The notes beneath the pieces were generated by a model, which worked only from the letters and a program-made list of their open reading frames with translations, did not search any database and was not told where the DNA came from. This document shows positions 34,001 through 47,740 of a DNA stretch of 64,000 nucleotides, in pieces (the stretch's first letter is position 1; each line of letters opens with the position of its first letter). The stretch is from Larus michahellis. Lineage: Eukaryota > Chordata > Aves > Charadriiformes > Laridae. Location of the stretch: assembly GCF_964199755.1 (NCBI RefSeq), contig NC_133910.1, positions 13,400,711 to 13,464,710 of the forward strand. Reading direction: 5' to 3'. The position numbers and the translations under genes are program-made.

Positions 34001-35174
34001 GGCTCCGGAGGAGACCTGAAGAGCTGGGAGCGTTTCTCCTCTCTAGCTCATGGGTCAAGGCTAGCGGTGACGCTGCTGTTTCTCGGTGAGCATTCAGAGC
34101 TCACACAGGATTCAGCCGTGGTGGGGCACAGCCTGGAGGAGCGCAGCCCCAGCGGGAGGTACAGCACCCACAGGCACCCACCGTGGCCTGGGGACACCCA
34201 AGTCCGGGGCTGGGCTGTTCACAGGTGTGCACGCAACTGCATTTTGCATTAAATAGAAACTGGCTCACACCATTCCCAGCAAAAGTGGCCGGAGCGACGT
34301 GTGGTCCAAGATGTTGCCGTTTGCACAAAAGGGTATTTAAGAGTTTATTTTAGTGGAGGTCGTTCAGCTGCTGCCTTCCCTCAGAGTGGTGCAGTGTGGT
34401 CAGACGCTGCCAATGCCTCCACCAGGGAACATCTCGGAGCTTGGAGTGCCAAGGAAAGTTTACAGGAAAGTGTCCTTTTTTTCTTTTTCTTTACAGCCAT
34501 AAAGAACAGTTTGCCATCCCTGCATTTCTCCAAGTCAGCATCCTGGAGGTCACAGCAGCGAGCGGTTGGAGAGGCGTCTGGTGCCAAGCCCGTGTGCGAG
34601 GGAAGGAGATGCCCGTGCGCAGGCTTCGGAAGGGGGTGCAGGCGGGGGTGGGTGCCGCAAACCTGCAGGAGCTGTGCTGGGAGTGGGAAAGCAGCCACTG
34701 CCCCTGAGCTTTCCTTAATAGTGACTTCTGAAATAATTTTAAGAAGCCACCCCAGCCCTTTGCTTTCCTTCCAAGGATCCTTATGTCTTTTACAACCTCT
34801 TTTCTTTCCATAACCCCACTTTGCAGAGCAGGGAATTAAGGCAGAGAAAGGCAGAGGCACTTCTTCATCCCTCTCCCTCCCCATGGGGCTGAGCCAGCCT
34901 TGGGGTGCCAGCACCCCCAGCTCAGGCCTGACGGGGGTTCCTGGAGGAACCGCTTGCCAGGTGGAGACCCAGAGATCTGCTCCACCCCCATGCACCTCTC
35001 ACCCAGCTCCCACCGTGGCCCAATCCTGCCTTGCCCCAAGCTCCTTAAAATAGAGCCTGGGTGAAGACATGGGGCAACAGAAGTCCACTACAGTGGACTT
35101 CTCTCCAAGTCTCCTTCCAGTCCAGCCTGTGGTCTCTTCTCCACCTTGTGCTTGCCATGAGGATGCCACTGCAC

Positions 35175-35246
35175 GGCTGCATGGCCCTAGGGATGCTGTG
35201 GTCCCCTCCTGGCTGCATGGCCTCAGGGATGCTGTGGTCTCCTCCT
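35175..35246. repeat. two-copy 36-bp tandem duplication
   Basis: Two adjacent 36-bp copies beginning GGCTGCATGGCC and ending CTCCT (35175-35210 and 35211-35246). They differ at three or so positions (CCCTAG versus CCTCAG, TCCCC versus TCTCC). Confidence 0.85.
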
Positions 35247-38200
35247 GCTGGCTCCCAGGCCACCGGGCTCCTGCTTTCCCCCCACCACCGCCTTGGCAGT
35301 GGTACCCCCCTGCTCCCTTTCTGCTCGCCTGAGCTGGGTTGGGGAGCGCAGTGCACGGCAGAGAGCTGCTAATGACTGCCATCCGAAGGAAGGCTTATGA
35401 TAGCTTTCCCCTGAATTGTTTGCTCTCACTGTAATTGATGAGCCTTTAATGAGTCTCATGGGACGATGTGTTTGAAGGGAGCTCTTTCCTCTCTGTCCCT
35501 GAGGAAAACGATGTTTCAACTGATCTCAGCTCTCGGGGAAACATGAATAACTCTTCTCCATCTTTCTATTGTCATCCCCAGCCGTTGCTCGCAGCACGCT
35601 CCGGCAGCTGCCTGGCCATGACTTACCCACTTTTTACCTGCTTCTTTGCAACTGTTTTGGCAGCTCAGCAAAAGCAGGGAGCAAATCTTTTGGGCAAAGC
35701 GTAACGGGCGCTGAGCTTGGATTGTTTCTGGCCCATCTGTGCATGTAGAAGCAGGTAAAAATAACTTCTAATGGCTGGGCCGTGGAAGAAGCACCATCCC
35801 TTTGTGGCGAGCAGTTATATTAGCATTCGCCTTGCTGGGAGATCGCTCCGGCAGAGGTTCACTACTGCCAGTGGCCGGAGCTGGGCTGAAAGGGCTGAAG
35901 AAGTGGTGGCTCATTCATGCCAGGAGCAGGGCTGGGAGCGAAACTGAGCCTGCGGTCCAGGGGCCGAAGGGGGAGGAAAAGCCATTTTACTGCATTGTTT
36001 CTTTTTAAGCAGGGAAAGAGGCTTCTGGGTTTCACTGCTTTTTGCAGAGCCAAAACACTGAAAAAAAAACAACCCCTGGGTTAGGTCAGAGGGACACGTT
36101 GTGAGAGCTTTTTCTTCCCTTGCGGGTTCTCACTTTTGGTTGTGTGGTAGGGATGGATGAGCCCTCCCGGCGGGGAGGAACCCTCCTCGCTGCCCTTCGA
36201 AATGATTTGAGGTTTGGGTTGCAAAGACAAGACAATTTAAAAGATGCCAAAGTGGAGCGCACGTTAGCTGGCTGTTCCCATTCGAGAGGCTATTTATTTT
36301 AAATAAGTTGACACTCACCAGCTGTCAGGATCCTGCTGACTGGTGGAACATTATTTACATTCAAAGCTGTCTTAAAAAGCAAACACGAAACCAAACTTCC
36401 CCATTAGGGGGTCGGGCAACAGAAGGGAGGAAGGGTGAAGAGGACATCACAGGGATAGGTGAACATAAATATTTGCAGAGTAATGTGTATAAATGCTCTT
36501 GGTCTTTCTCCTGGAATGCAATAATGTCTGCAATTGAGTTCATTGGCCAAATTGAATTTGGGCTCCTGTAGAAGTCTCTTTATATTAAGTGCTTTAACAT
36601 ACATCACCTTCTCAGTCTATCGATGAAATTCTATTATCCGCTCAGGGCCGGACGCAACTCGGCAACAAAATCGGAGGGGAAATAAAAACCTTCACAAACC
36701 GAAGCCGGGAGCAGGTAATAGGACCTTGGGCATCCGTCTCCGGCTATTGACAAAGTGTCACGAGTGTCTGGGGGAAGGAGGAGCTCTCTGGCTTTCTCGC
36801 TAGCTCCCTCCCTCCCACTCAGCAAGTTTCTCCTCCATCTTGCTGCAGTGGGAGTATAAACCTTTACGAGACTCAAGGAAAACCAAGCAAACAGTTGCTG
36901 GGCATTAACTTAATTTAACTATATGACCAAGAGCAAGATTTTGCTCGAACTCAAGCTAATTCCAGCCTGGAGGAATGCCAGGGAAATTCAGCCATCCAGC
37001 TCTCGGGGGCTGCCCAGCACGGAGGCGAGGACGGGCCGAGGAATGCGGTGCAGGGTTGGTGCAGACTTGGCCGTCCTTGACACGAGGATGCTGTTACCTC
37101 CTGGGACCCGAAGCCGGGCTGCCAGGAGCTGCGGGGGAAGGAGCGGGGCCAGGCGCAGGCGGTGCTCACCCTGGGTTTTGGGGCCTTCCCAAAGCTGCTG
37201 AGCGTGGGCGGAGGCTGGCTGCAGGGGCGTTGGGCTAGTTCTTGGGGGATGTTTGGGTGATCCTGTGGCTTTTTTGGGGGGGGATGCTCCAGCACTGGGG
37301 CTGGGCAAGCTCAGCTGGGTAAGCTCACGCTCTCAGAGACGATTTACCCCAGTCCCTGCCTGTCCCCCCTGGGGAAGCTGCGGTGGTGCAGCTGGCAGGT
37401 CGCACCCTCAGGGAAAGACGCTTAATGGGGGCACTGGTCATTACACAAACTCTAAGACCCTCAACAAGAGGCTGTCCCATGGACCAAACCTGCTGCTTTC
37501 CTCCCTTCTAGAGAGAGCTTTGTTGGAGAAGTCAAGATCGACCGGAGGCTCTCCAACAACTTCACCAACAGAACCAGAAGAAGGAATGTCCAAGCAGGGC
37601 AAAGCAGCCTGGGGGCAACAGGGACGCGCTTTGCACTGGCACCCCCAGTTCGAGCTGAGCTACATCACAGGAGAAGTGTGCTGAGCTGCCGTCATTGCAC
37701 TGGCCTGAGGGACAGAACAGGAGGCAGCAGCAGGCTGAACAGGAATTGCTTCATGTCTAACAAACAGCAACGCAACACCTCAAAAGTCACCAAGAATGTA
37801 GAAAAATGTATCCCTTGCATGTGGGTACCATTGACAATTAACCAGCTTGATTTATTGGAGGAGGTGCTTTGGGGGATGGCCTTGATCCTCCAGGTCTGGA
37901 GCGCCTGATCCTGGCTGTTGGCACCAGGATAGTGGCTGGGCAAATTCATTCTGCTCTGCTAGCGCAAACTCTTCACTCCAAGTCACGTGGAGAGCAAAGC
38001 CTCCCCGAGAGCATCGGTGCATGGCACCGACAACCGCACAAGGGGAAGGCAGGGATCAAGGCAGGGGAGCGCAGAGGGCCTTTCCCTTCAATTCTTTTGT
38101 GTAAGCAAAAGAGAAGCCAAAGAAACCCTCAGAAAAGCAACTGGTGAAGAGAGGAAAGGAAACGCCGTTACAAAACTGGAAACCTCATCTTCTTGTTGGA

Positions 38201-38825
38201 GCCTTTTTGGCTCGAGCAAAGCCCGAGCTGAGGCACTGCTACACGGAGCTGCTCGGTGGTGGGTATTGCCTGCCTTCCTCCAGGGACTGCTCGTTACTGG
38301 CAGGACAGACAGACAGAAGAGCGTGCACTGGGGCAGGGGAGGACCAAAGAGAGAAATCTTAATAATCAGCCTAAAATTGATTCGCTTCTGCTCAATCTGA
38401 TTTCTCCTAACTGGATCCACATGTCCTGGCCATGGCACATTAACTTCAATTATGGCTTATTAATGTCTCTGTGATGGATCGTGCCCTGCTGAGCACTGTG
38501 GTGACTGACGTTATGAAGGGGAAAAAATTACTCCAGAGAGACACGGTGTGTAATGGAAAGAGAACCACCGGCTTTCATTGCGCCCACTGTCAGTCCTGAC
38601 AGCCAGGAAAGCTCATTCACCCATTCCCGAGAAGACGACCGAGCCCGTTGCTGCACCAAGGAGAAAACTAGGTGGTGAATAGAGATCTGCGGGGAGAAGA
38701 CTTTCCGCTTCCCTTCCCCACCTGGCTGGCAGGAGCACAGGCACACAGGCCAAGGGCTTGCTTGTGTCTATTCCTGTCTTGAGTCCTCTGCATCTCCAGT
38801 TACTCTGCAGATCAATAGGGACAGG

Positions 38826-38885
38826 ATGGAAGAAGAAGAAAAAAAAAAAGAAAGACAAGAAAAAGATACCAAGAAGAAAGAGAGT
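38826..38885. repeat. A/G-rich low-complexity tract
   Basis: About 60 nt of AAG and AAAAG units on the + strand. It yields a Lys/Glu-rich chance reading frame. Confidence 0.8.
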
Positions 38886-41800
38886 AAAAATAAACTGCCA
38901 GCCATGAACGGAGAAACGGACCTGACTGAGGTTGTGGGAGTAGGAGATGCAGACGGAGCGAGCAGAGGGGACCCTGAAGCACCAGCCTATTGCACCAAAA
39001 CCGGGAAGGGAGCCATGGCCCTCAGGATTCACCAGACCCTCTGGAGATCCTGGCAAACTCTCGAACCCCCTCAGTCCATCTGGCCTACAGGAGGAGAGAA
39101 GGCAGCAAACTCCTTCCCCTTCTCTCCGTGGCCTTTGCTCCATCTCTTTGCTTTTCCCAAAAGCTCTGGGAGATCGTGGTGAAGGCTCTTCCTTGGTGGG
39201 AGGCAGAGGGGGCACAGGCGATGCCACGCGCTCCAGTGGCACACACTGCTCCTCCGATGCCACACACCGCGGCCGGGCACTGCTCCTCCGACCTCCCGGG
39301 GCTGCTCACATCTGTAAGTCACGGGCTCCTCTGCTCTCCTGGTGGGATTTTTCTGGCTGCTTTTTGCCTTTGAGCATTCAGTTCTTTACAATCACCTTCC
39401 CTCTCATTTTCCACGACCCCTGTAGTGGATCCCTAACGCCACCCCCCATTTTATCTAGGCACTTTCCTCCTGTTCCTTGAACATGATCGTGCCCATGTCC
39501 TGGAAGAGGCACGGTGTGCCCCCAGCCCTGCCCGCCCTGCCTCCCCCCTTCCCTGCGCAGCGCTCCTGTCAGGCTCACATTGATTTCTCCTGTCTTCCTC
39601 TCAATAACCCACCCCTTGTTGAGCCACACACAAGATTTAATTTGGTTTTAGTCCCTGCACCGTAACTGGCTTTGCTTACAGCTGGAATTAGATTGCTTTC
39701 CAGTGAAAAAACCTGCTTGCTGGGACCGGAATAATCACAGGAGCAGAGTTAATTCACATGAAGCTTCTCCACCTTACACACCACTTATCCACAGCTCCTC
39801 AGCCGGCCGTTCTGCCCTCCCCTGTGCCCATCGGTGCTGGAAGGGTCAGCCCAGGACAGGCATTGATGTCGTGATGTCGTCCTCGTCCAGGATGAGCATC
39901 CCCTTCTTCTGGGGACTGTCTCAGCGAGCAGGGACAGCTGGGGAGAGCTGTGCAAACCTGGGTCTTGCTGTAGCTCAGGACTTGGAGTTTGGGCTGGAAA
40001 AAGCAGATTTTTAGAGTTTTCTTTGTCCCTGGCCAAGGAAAAGCCCTCTCCTCCCAGAGGCCCTGCTGCATCGGAGCAGCGGCTGTGGGGCAGCTCTCGG
40101 CAAGCGGAGCCAAGGGGGGAGCGGAGGCGAGCGGAGCCGCTGCTCTGCAGCAGCCACGGGCAGGCGGCCACGCCGGCAGCGCGCCAGCGCTGGGGGGGCC
40201 GCCAGGAATCGGCCAACAAACCCTGACCCGTCTGGTTCTGGCCCCAGCAGAAAAAAAAGCAGCATTGCAGCTTCCACCGGGCGTTCGCAGCCCGACCCTC
40301 CTGCGTCAGCGCTGTGGATTCTCGGATGTCTCGCAGGGGTTGTGTCCCACCCCCCCGCCTCCTCCCAGGGGTGTTTGAAGGGGCTTTCCTCCCCTGCCCT
40401 AGTTACCTCTTTTCACAAAGTTTGTAGGGATTTTATCTCTTGCAGAAATTTCTGCTGCTATTAAATGGTATTGAATTTGGACAGTGAGTTCAAAACACAC
40501 TGGGGGACTGGTGGGGGGGAGGAAGACCGCTGACAGCCAGCAAGGCGCTGGTTTGTGGAGAATCCCCCCAGCACGGCCAGAATTCAGAAGTACTGAAGTG
40601 GCACGTCCTGCAGAAGCCAGGCAGAAAAGGTAACAGCCTCTGGGGAGGAAGGCATTCATGGGGCACCGACAGTATTTCAACACGTGCCTCAAAGCATCAG
40701 GTCCCCTGAAGCTGCTGTAGGTGCAAAGTCCTTGGTTACCTGCACCGTTACCTCCGTGCTTGGAAGCCGAAGGTCGTTGCACAAGGGCATCAGACATTTA
40801 ATCTTAATTTACCACTTTCTGAGCTGAAAACTCTGTGTCCCTGTTTCAGCCCCAGAGTCGAACCAGCCCGAATAAATTGATGCACCAGCTCCAACCCTTC
40901 GTGCCAGCCGCCCCGCTCGGCGTGGCCTTTGGCTGGGAACTGATCCCTGTGGCTTTGCCACCGCTGTCACTAACACCAAGCGTCCCTGCTGGCAGCCTGG
41001 GGTGCGGGGGGCAGGACTGGCTGTGTCTGGGTGGAGGGGAAGGCAACGTGCTGGCCTTTCCTCTCCCCTGTTCCTGCTTTCCTTTCACCCTCTTTCCTTT
41101 GCTATTTTGCCCTGTCCTGAGCGTTTTAGGACCGTGGATGTTTAGTACACCTGGCAATGCTTCCTATGGCCAGGGGTGAAACGTCTCTCTGCACATATTT
41201 ATACAGAAGCAAAATGCATCGAAACCCAAAATCCCGCCCGAGCTCCCCAGGGCTCCTCCCTGAGCAATCCTGGCAGTGGGCGCCCCGACACGCTGCCAGC
41301 CGAGCCAAGAGGCACCGTGGCTCATCCCAGCCAGGCCACCAAGCGCCTCTGCCCACTGCTGCCCTCACCGCTGCCTCCTGCCGCCCCCCGCCAGAGCAAA
41401 GGGCTCTCCCGTCCCTCGCTGCAGCTTCCTTCCCCTTGGAGCCCGTTCAAAGCCAGCCTCGGTGGCACCTGCAAAACTTTTTTTGCTTGCACGTCTCAGA
41501 AGCAAATGGTTTGGAACCGAGACAAACGGCTCCTCTGTCGCTGTGGTGATTCTTGTTAGCGCGGGGTGGGTGATGGGGAGATATTTTTCCCCTCTCGCCT
41601 GAAAGTCTCGCACAAGCTGAATCCACAAGCTGGATGGGAAATTAGCCATCTCGGCATTTTTCCACCTTACTTTGCTTTTTTGGTTGATGTCATAACATAA
41701 CATATGGCATCGTACAGAGAAATGAAAAACAAAAACCCGGAGAAACAAACCCCCTCCTGCCTTCCCCTGCCCCAGGTCTGTCGGGGGGTTTACCCTCACC

Positions 41801-42287
41801 CAAAACGTCATCTGCCGGAGCTGGGGCTGCTCCGGGGGTGCAGGACTGACGTGGGATGGCCCATCCTGCTTCTACTGGAAGCGAGCTGGACTTTAGTGGG
41901 GCGAGCATCATTCCTCACCCCACCAGATACACTACTGTCACCCCTGGGATTTTTGGGCAGAAGCTGCCCGTGTTTGCACAGCTGGGGACGGGGCACCGGA
42001 GGGAACTCGGACCCCGACCATCCATCCAAGCCATGTCCCAGCTCCCCCCACACCAGCTCCGGGAGGACACAGCCCTTCTCTCAGACACAGCCATGGAGGT
42101 GCCCCGGCCATTCTCTGCAAGGACACATCTGTTTCGTTACCGATGCTGCCCTGCCCGGGGAGAGAGGGTATTACAGGGAGAAACACTGATAATCTTATCG
42201 GTCGACAGAAACGCTGATGGCTTAGTTTTCTAGCAGTAACCCTCTTCTCATCCCTCTGAGAAGAGGCGCCCAAAGAAACACAGTTAC

Positions 42288-42931
42288 CTGCCGGTGACTT
42301 CAATGTTGGAGACGGCATAGAAGTACTTGTACAAGTTCTCCCGCTGCACGTAGGTGCCCCCCAAGGCCGGTCTCAGCAGTCTCATCCGCAAGTCGGTCAC
42401 GGTGAAGAAGTCCTTGAGCCCTTTGGCGCTCTCCAGCCGGGTGTACAAGTTGTCCATGTTCTTGAGGTCGGGGCCAGCAAAAATGGCAAAGCGGTCCCTC
42501 ACCTCAAACCGGACGGTCTTCTCTTTTTTGGAGCCCGCCCAGCGGGAATACTCCTCTGTGCAGAGGACCCTGTTGGCACTGGTGGTGGAGAGGTCCCGGA
42601 CCCTCCGTGCTGGCATGCTGAAGGCCTCCATGCAGTCATCTGCGTAATATTGGTACGGGTGCCAAGTCCTCCCATTGTCCAGCGACTTCTCCAGCATCAT
42701 GATGGTGGGCCGGCCGTACTCGAAGGTTATCACGATGTCATCTGTCAGCTCTATGCTCTTGTTCCAGGACAACGTGATGTTGGCCAGCAGCGGCTCCGGG
42801 TACCGGCGCCACGTCACGCTCTGCCAGTACGTGGCCAGCCCTTCGTCCTCGCTGTCGAACATGAGTTTGGGCGGGTGGGCCAGGTCCGGGTTGGAGGCAT
42901 CGCACTCATCGCTGCACAGGTACGGGTTCTC
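42288..42931 (-). CDS. NTNG2: NTNG2 exon: laminin N-terminal (LN) domain
   Basis: 644 nt on the minus strand encoding 214 codons plus two bases, residues 72-286. It begins [20 protein letters not shown] and continues with [70 protein letters not shown] and [20 protein letters not shown]. It ends in [16 protein letters not shown]. This is the bulk of the netrin-G LN (domain VI) fold, which carries the loops that bind the LRRC4-family ligand. Sequons NIT and NKS are visible. The acceptor is TTGTTCCAG (42932-42940) and the donor is GGCAG|GTAACT at 42288/42287. Conservation with mammals is high and there is no break. Confidence 0.97.
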
Positions 42932-45900
42932 CTGGAACAACAACAATGGTCACGAGAGAAGGCGGCAATGGCTGGGCATCGCGTGGGCATCGCAGGCAGG
43001 CAGACGAGCTTGCAACATTATGGGGCCCTGGTTTTAGCTGCTCGTGTCAAATATTACCTGCTGGGCTGCACTGGAGTTTGCTGGGGGTTTGGCTCTGGGT
43101 GATGCTGTTTCTGAGCATGAATTTAAGACAGAAAGAGGTGGCTTTGCTTTGCTACAAGAACAGCTGAGCTGTTCCCTTTGACAGGCCCTTTGGGAAAGAG
43201 CCTTTCAGTTTGGCACGGGGGCAGTTCTCATAGAGTTTTCGTTCCCTGAGATGGTCTCTGAGAAACTTCACTTAAGCTTGGCCGAGTTACAAGCCTACAG
43301 AAAGCTGCGCCCACCCCTGCTCCCTTGCGAAAACCGAATGGCTGAAATCCCCGAAGCACATCCATGCCTCTGATGGCTCCTGATGCCAAATGGGCTGGGG
43401 ACACACTGTCACCCCAGCGCCTCGGAGCACAGCTGGAGGAGGGAAAACAGATTTCCTCATCTCCGAGCTGGGGCAGGACTGGGCAGTAGCAGAGAGAGCA
43501 GAGATTTGTGCTCCTGCTGTCTCTGCTGTCCCCAGGACTGCACCCTGGCCTTGGGGACAAGCAGAGTTGCTCTGGGTGCACCTGCTCAGCCCAATGCGAT
43601 GACCATTGCTGGTCACCCCGCAGTTCAACCCACCCGAACTAACCAGAGCCTGAGCCGACAGGGAAGGAACCAGGGAGGGAACGGGCAGCTCTGTGCCCAC
43701 CTGCCAGTGCCCAGAAGGAACCCAGGACTCCCACAAGCCTAAACCCATGGCAAATAGAAGGGACTGTCACCTAACGTCTGTCTTTGCAGAAGCTGAGTTA
43801 CGTAGCTGTGCCTGGCAGTCCTGCTGCCTGCGGGACAGGCGCTTCCCAAGCCGCGCTGCCTTCCCCAGGTGCAGGCAGGAGGTGTCACCGTCCTCGCCCA
43901 GCCGCAGGGACCGTGGAGGGAAGGATGGTTCATCCCATCCAGGCGACAATGTCCGCTGCTACGTCACTCGCCTGCAGGCCTGGGCAATGGGAGAAAAGGT
44001 CCAGCCATCCAATTTTGCCCACAAGTGAGCACGGCCAAGCTTGCATGTTTTGCAGGGGACAGGCATGCGCCCACACGTGCTGAACTGCATTAAGGGCGTA
44101 TTGTCAAGGTCACGCACCAAATGTTGACGTTTTGGAGGCGAGCATCAGGGTTAGTCGTGCCAATGGGTTTATTGCTCAAGCATACACGTGTTAAAGCCCA
44201 TCATTACAAGCTGGGGTCTCTCTGGCCCTGCAGCCCCTGCCTCCGGAGTGTGTGGGTCAGACCTGCCTTGGGGATGACGTGGGGCTGTGCGATAGTGGGT
44301 ACCATCCACAAAAAAACTCTGCAACACACTGCAAATCTTTTTTGCATATGAAGCGTCTCTTCGCTGTCGCTTTACTTCCCTCTCGGACTCAAAGTCCAGA
44401 GGATGGGGGAGGGAGAGGGATTGGTAGGACAGCGGGCTCTGCTGCGGTGGGACCCTCGTCAGGGAGGCAGAGCCACCTGGCAGAGGAGGAGGTCATAAAG
44501 CAGCTGGAGCTGCTCAGAGGTGATGGCTGGAGGCGAGGACCCTGCTGGGGTGTGAGGTCTGACCCTCCCGAGCACAGCGGACTTGCAAGGTAAGACCGAG
44601 CCGGGTTTTGTGGTTTGGTTTGTGAACGCTTTGCGCGTGGTTGGGAGTCGGTGAAGGTTCTGTGTGCGGGGGGCAGCGTGCAGGGGGGACCTCCTGCAGC
44701 ACTGGGGCTGTGCCGGGGGGCAGGGTGCTGCTGCTCCTACCCGGGGGTCAAAGAAAGGGGGTGTGGGGCCGGGGTCTGTGCAGGCTGGTTGTGTCCCAGG
44801 GCTGGGAGAGCCCCGCTGTGAGCCTGGGAAGAGGCTGCTCCTGTGTCCGTGGCGCTGGGGACTGATCCCGCACCATGGGCTTGCTTTGACCTGGGAATCT
44901 GTTGGAGTCTCAGTGCTTGTGACCTGCTTTAGGGTGCCATGTGGGCAAAACAGAGGAGGGGATCTGGCTTGCACAAATGGATGCTCTTGGGTGCAAAGTG
45001 TAGCTGTTGCTTTGAAGGTGGAAAACAGCATGTAACGTGAGGTGCTTTGGAAAATCTGGGCTCTTCCACCTCGAGTTGGGCAGCCAAAAGTCCTGGGAGG
45101 TACTTAGACCTTCTCCGCTTTGTGTCTGTAAAATGGGCCTTTGGTGCCTCCCCGCAGCTCGGAGACACACGCTGAACGCGAGCAACTGTTTGCACAGCGA
45201 GTGGAGGCCACAGCGCCGAGGAGCCTAGAAAAGCTCAGGAGGACATAAATAATTCCGTCTTCTGAGCAGCGTGTGAGTAGCACGCTGTAAATAACGCAGA
45301 AGGCTGCTCCGCCAGCAGCGGGGATAAAACAAAACAGCGAGCAGCTGATCTGTACGTGAGCACCGGGCTCCTTTGCAGGGGCTGCGGTGGGGGCCTTGGG
45401 GAGAAAAGGGGACACTCCTGTAAATAAAGCATGTCTTGTCGTGTGTGTGCGCGCGGCTGCCAGGGAAAGCAGCAGAAGGCGGTTGGTAAAATGGGGCAAA
45501 ACTCCTACTGTTTTCAACATTGTCTTGCTGTCAGACACGCATCTGCCCGACGGTAAAGCCATGAGTGCCGTGCTGGGATTTGCTCCTCCCATTACAGCCT
45601 TAACATGGGCGACGCGGGGCTTTTGCCATCTCTGCGTGCGCTGGGAGGAAGGGCTGCAGCCGGAGCCCATCCCCGGAGCAGGAAGGCTACTAAATGAATG
45701 CTTTGGTTGATGTTTTAAAAGCAAACGGCTATAGTTTCATTATTTTTTCACTTGCAGCTGTGCCAGTTGAGCAAGGGAAATCAATGGAGTGCCCTCAGGC
45801 CTGCTCGGGTGGGTCAGGACGAGGGGTGAGGGCACCTGCCCAGGAGGTCCCCACTCCTCTCCCAAAGAGGAGGAGATGCCCCGAGCAAGGGGAGATGCCA

Positions 45901-46241
45901 GCCGGGGTGCGGCAGGGCTCTGAGCCACGCTGGGGGGTCCTTTCCTGCTGCAGTGCGCTGTTCTGGAGCGGGGATTAAAAAAACCTGAGATATTGACATA
46001 TTTAATATGCTCTCCTGACTCGTCACGTTCAGAAGAATTGTTTACCTCTGCTAATGAGACACAGCTTCCTGCTGGGGGATGTAGCTGCCTCTTAGCGCAG
46101 CTTTACAGTGGTAAAAGAAAAAGGAAGAAAAATCCCCATCAGCTGAAGCGCTGGGGGTCTGAGCACGCTTCCTGTGCTGAGGCAACATATTGTGTTGCAG
46201 TATGGTCCTACTGCCAATGTGGCCATACAGATGGCTTAATA

Positions 46242-46264
46242 GGATGGTCCTGAAAAGACCATCC
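46242..46264. repeat. perfect 8-bp inverted repeat (hairpin)
   Basis: GGATGGTC and GACCATCC are separated by a 7-nt loop (CTGAAAA). Confidence 0.8.
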
Positions 46265-47740
46265 CGGAGGTCCATTTTCACCTCGCGCCTGAAGGAGGGT
46301 GCAGCAGTGCAGCGTCTCGGTGGGCTCGGGTGGGGACCCAGCTTGAGGTGGCAGCAGAAAGCTCCCCAATAACCCCCCCTTGCTACTCAGAGCAGCTCTA
46401 TACGAGCAGGAGCCTGCGTGCACGGAGCCGTCCTGCCAAGAGTACTCTTTCTGCGTGGCTTCCTTTCCTTGTGTGCGGCAGCCATTGGGGCTGCCAAAGC
46501 CCTCGAGCCAGTGTAAAATGAATCTCCACTGAGTATTTGCTGCTAGGGCTGTCCCCAGCATGGCCACAGTGGCCAGCTTCACCTTCAGGGCTAGGGATGA
46601 TGCTCCTACCAAGGTGTTCTTTGGAGGCTTCCTTAAGCAGTGGCCAAATTACACAAGGGAAGGACTCTGTGACCAAGCTGCGGTAAGAAAACATTACCCA
46701 GACCAGTACGGGGTGGCCAGGGTGGGAGGCGGGACAGGTTTCCCAGAACACTGAGGGAAGCAACTGAGTCTGACAAGCGTGATCCCCCTCCCGGTGTCCC
46801 GTCTGGAGGGACAGAGCTGGCCAGGCATGTCCCTGGCAGCGGTCAAGAGCAGGAAGAAGCGGAGCCAGAGCTCTGCCTGTCTCCCATATGCTCATCCCAG
46901 AGATGAGGGAATGGGGGTGCACAATCCTTGATGGCTCCTGTACATCCCAGCCGGGAAGCATGCTCAGCTCAGCAGGCAGCAAAGACCTCTTTAACCACCC
47001 TGATGCTCTGGGGCGGCACGTGGCTCGAGATCTGTGTGGTTGTAACATGGCAAACGCAAAAATAACCTCTAAGTGACAGTGCTGGAAGGTGGGGGAGAGC
47101 CTCAAAAGCCACCAAGCGAGTCACGTCACTATGGCTTCCTCTGCTAAAATGAAGTGTTCCTTTTTGGTTTTAGGTTTATTGAATTGTCCTTCCTCCACGG
47201 GATGCTCAATGCATTTTCTGCTGGTGGGGTGGTTTGAAGTCAGGCGGGAGGGCAGGGGGGAGCGGAAACAGATGGCCATACTTTGGCTGCTCCGTTGGTC
47301 CTGGTAAGATCAGTTATAGCGCTGTTGAAACAATTCCAGGTATTATTTTTGAATATGGTTTCCTCCTCCGAGCTGTGCGTCCTCCAAAGAATCTGTCCAA
47401 AGTCTCAAGATATTTACGTCTTCAATCTAAAAGTCAGAATGCATTAGCCAGGCAAACTTGGTCTCAGCGATCTTAAAATAAACCAGTTCACTTTGAGTCT
47501 CACGCTATTAAATCAGTCGTGAGTGTCCTCACGGCAACTAGATGTTGCAGGTTTCCAGCTCTCCAGCATGCTCTTCTGGTTGCTCATTTCTCGAGGGTGT
47601 ACCAACGAGCACTGCCACCTTGCTTAGCCCCGGCTCAGCCCAAAGGAGCAAAACCCCAGGGCCAAACTGCAAAGGCCTTGTTGAGGACAAGTTGTCCTAA
47701 CAAATGGCATCGCAGCAATATTGTGCCTCCAGGGAGCAAA

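Larger units (their letters stand above)
31029..42287 (-). other. NTNG2: NTNG2 intron 2
   Basis: An 11.3-kb intron. It contains a 36-bp tandem duplication (35175-35246), an A-rich purine tract (38826-38885) and CpG-rich patches (about 37000-37160, 40090-40210 and 41220-41440). Many open frames of 60-220 codons are present on both strands, but none carries family motifs or coherent splice borders. Confidence 0.75.

Noticed and set aside
38613..39263. 216-codon minus-strand frame and a Lys/Glu-rich frame on the plus strand at 38826-39182
   Set aside because: Both are driven by the A/G-rich tract at 38826-38885; no motifs.
46560..46754. Plus-strand 64-codon frame starting MATVASFTFRARDD with protein-like composition
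   Set aside because: Considered as a small gene or processed fragment, but I recognise no family and there is no supporting signal around it.
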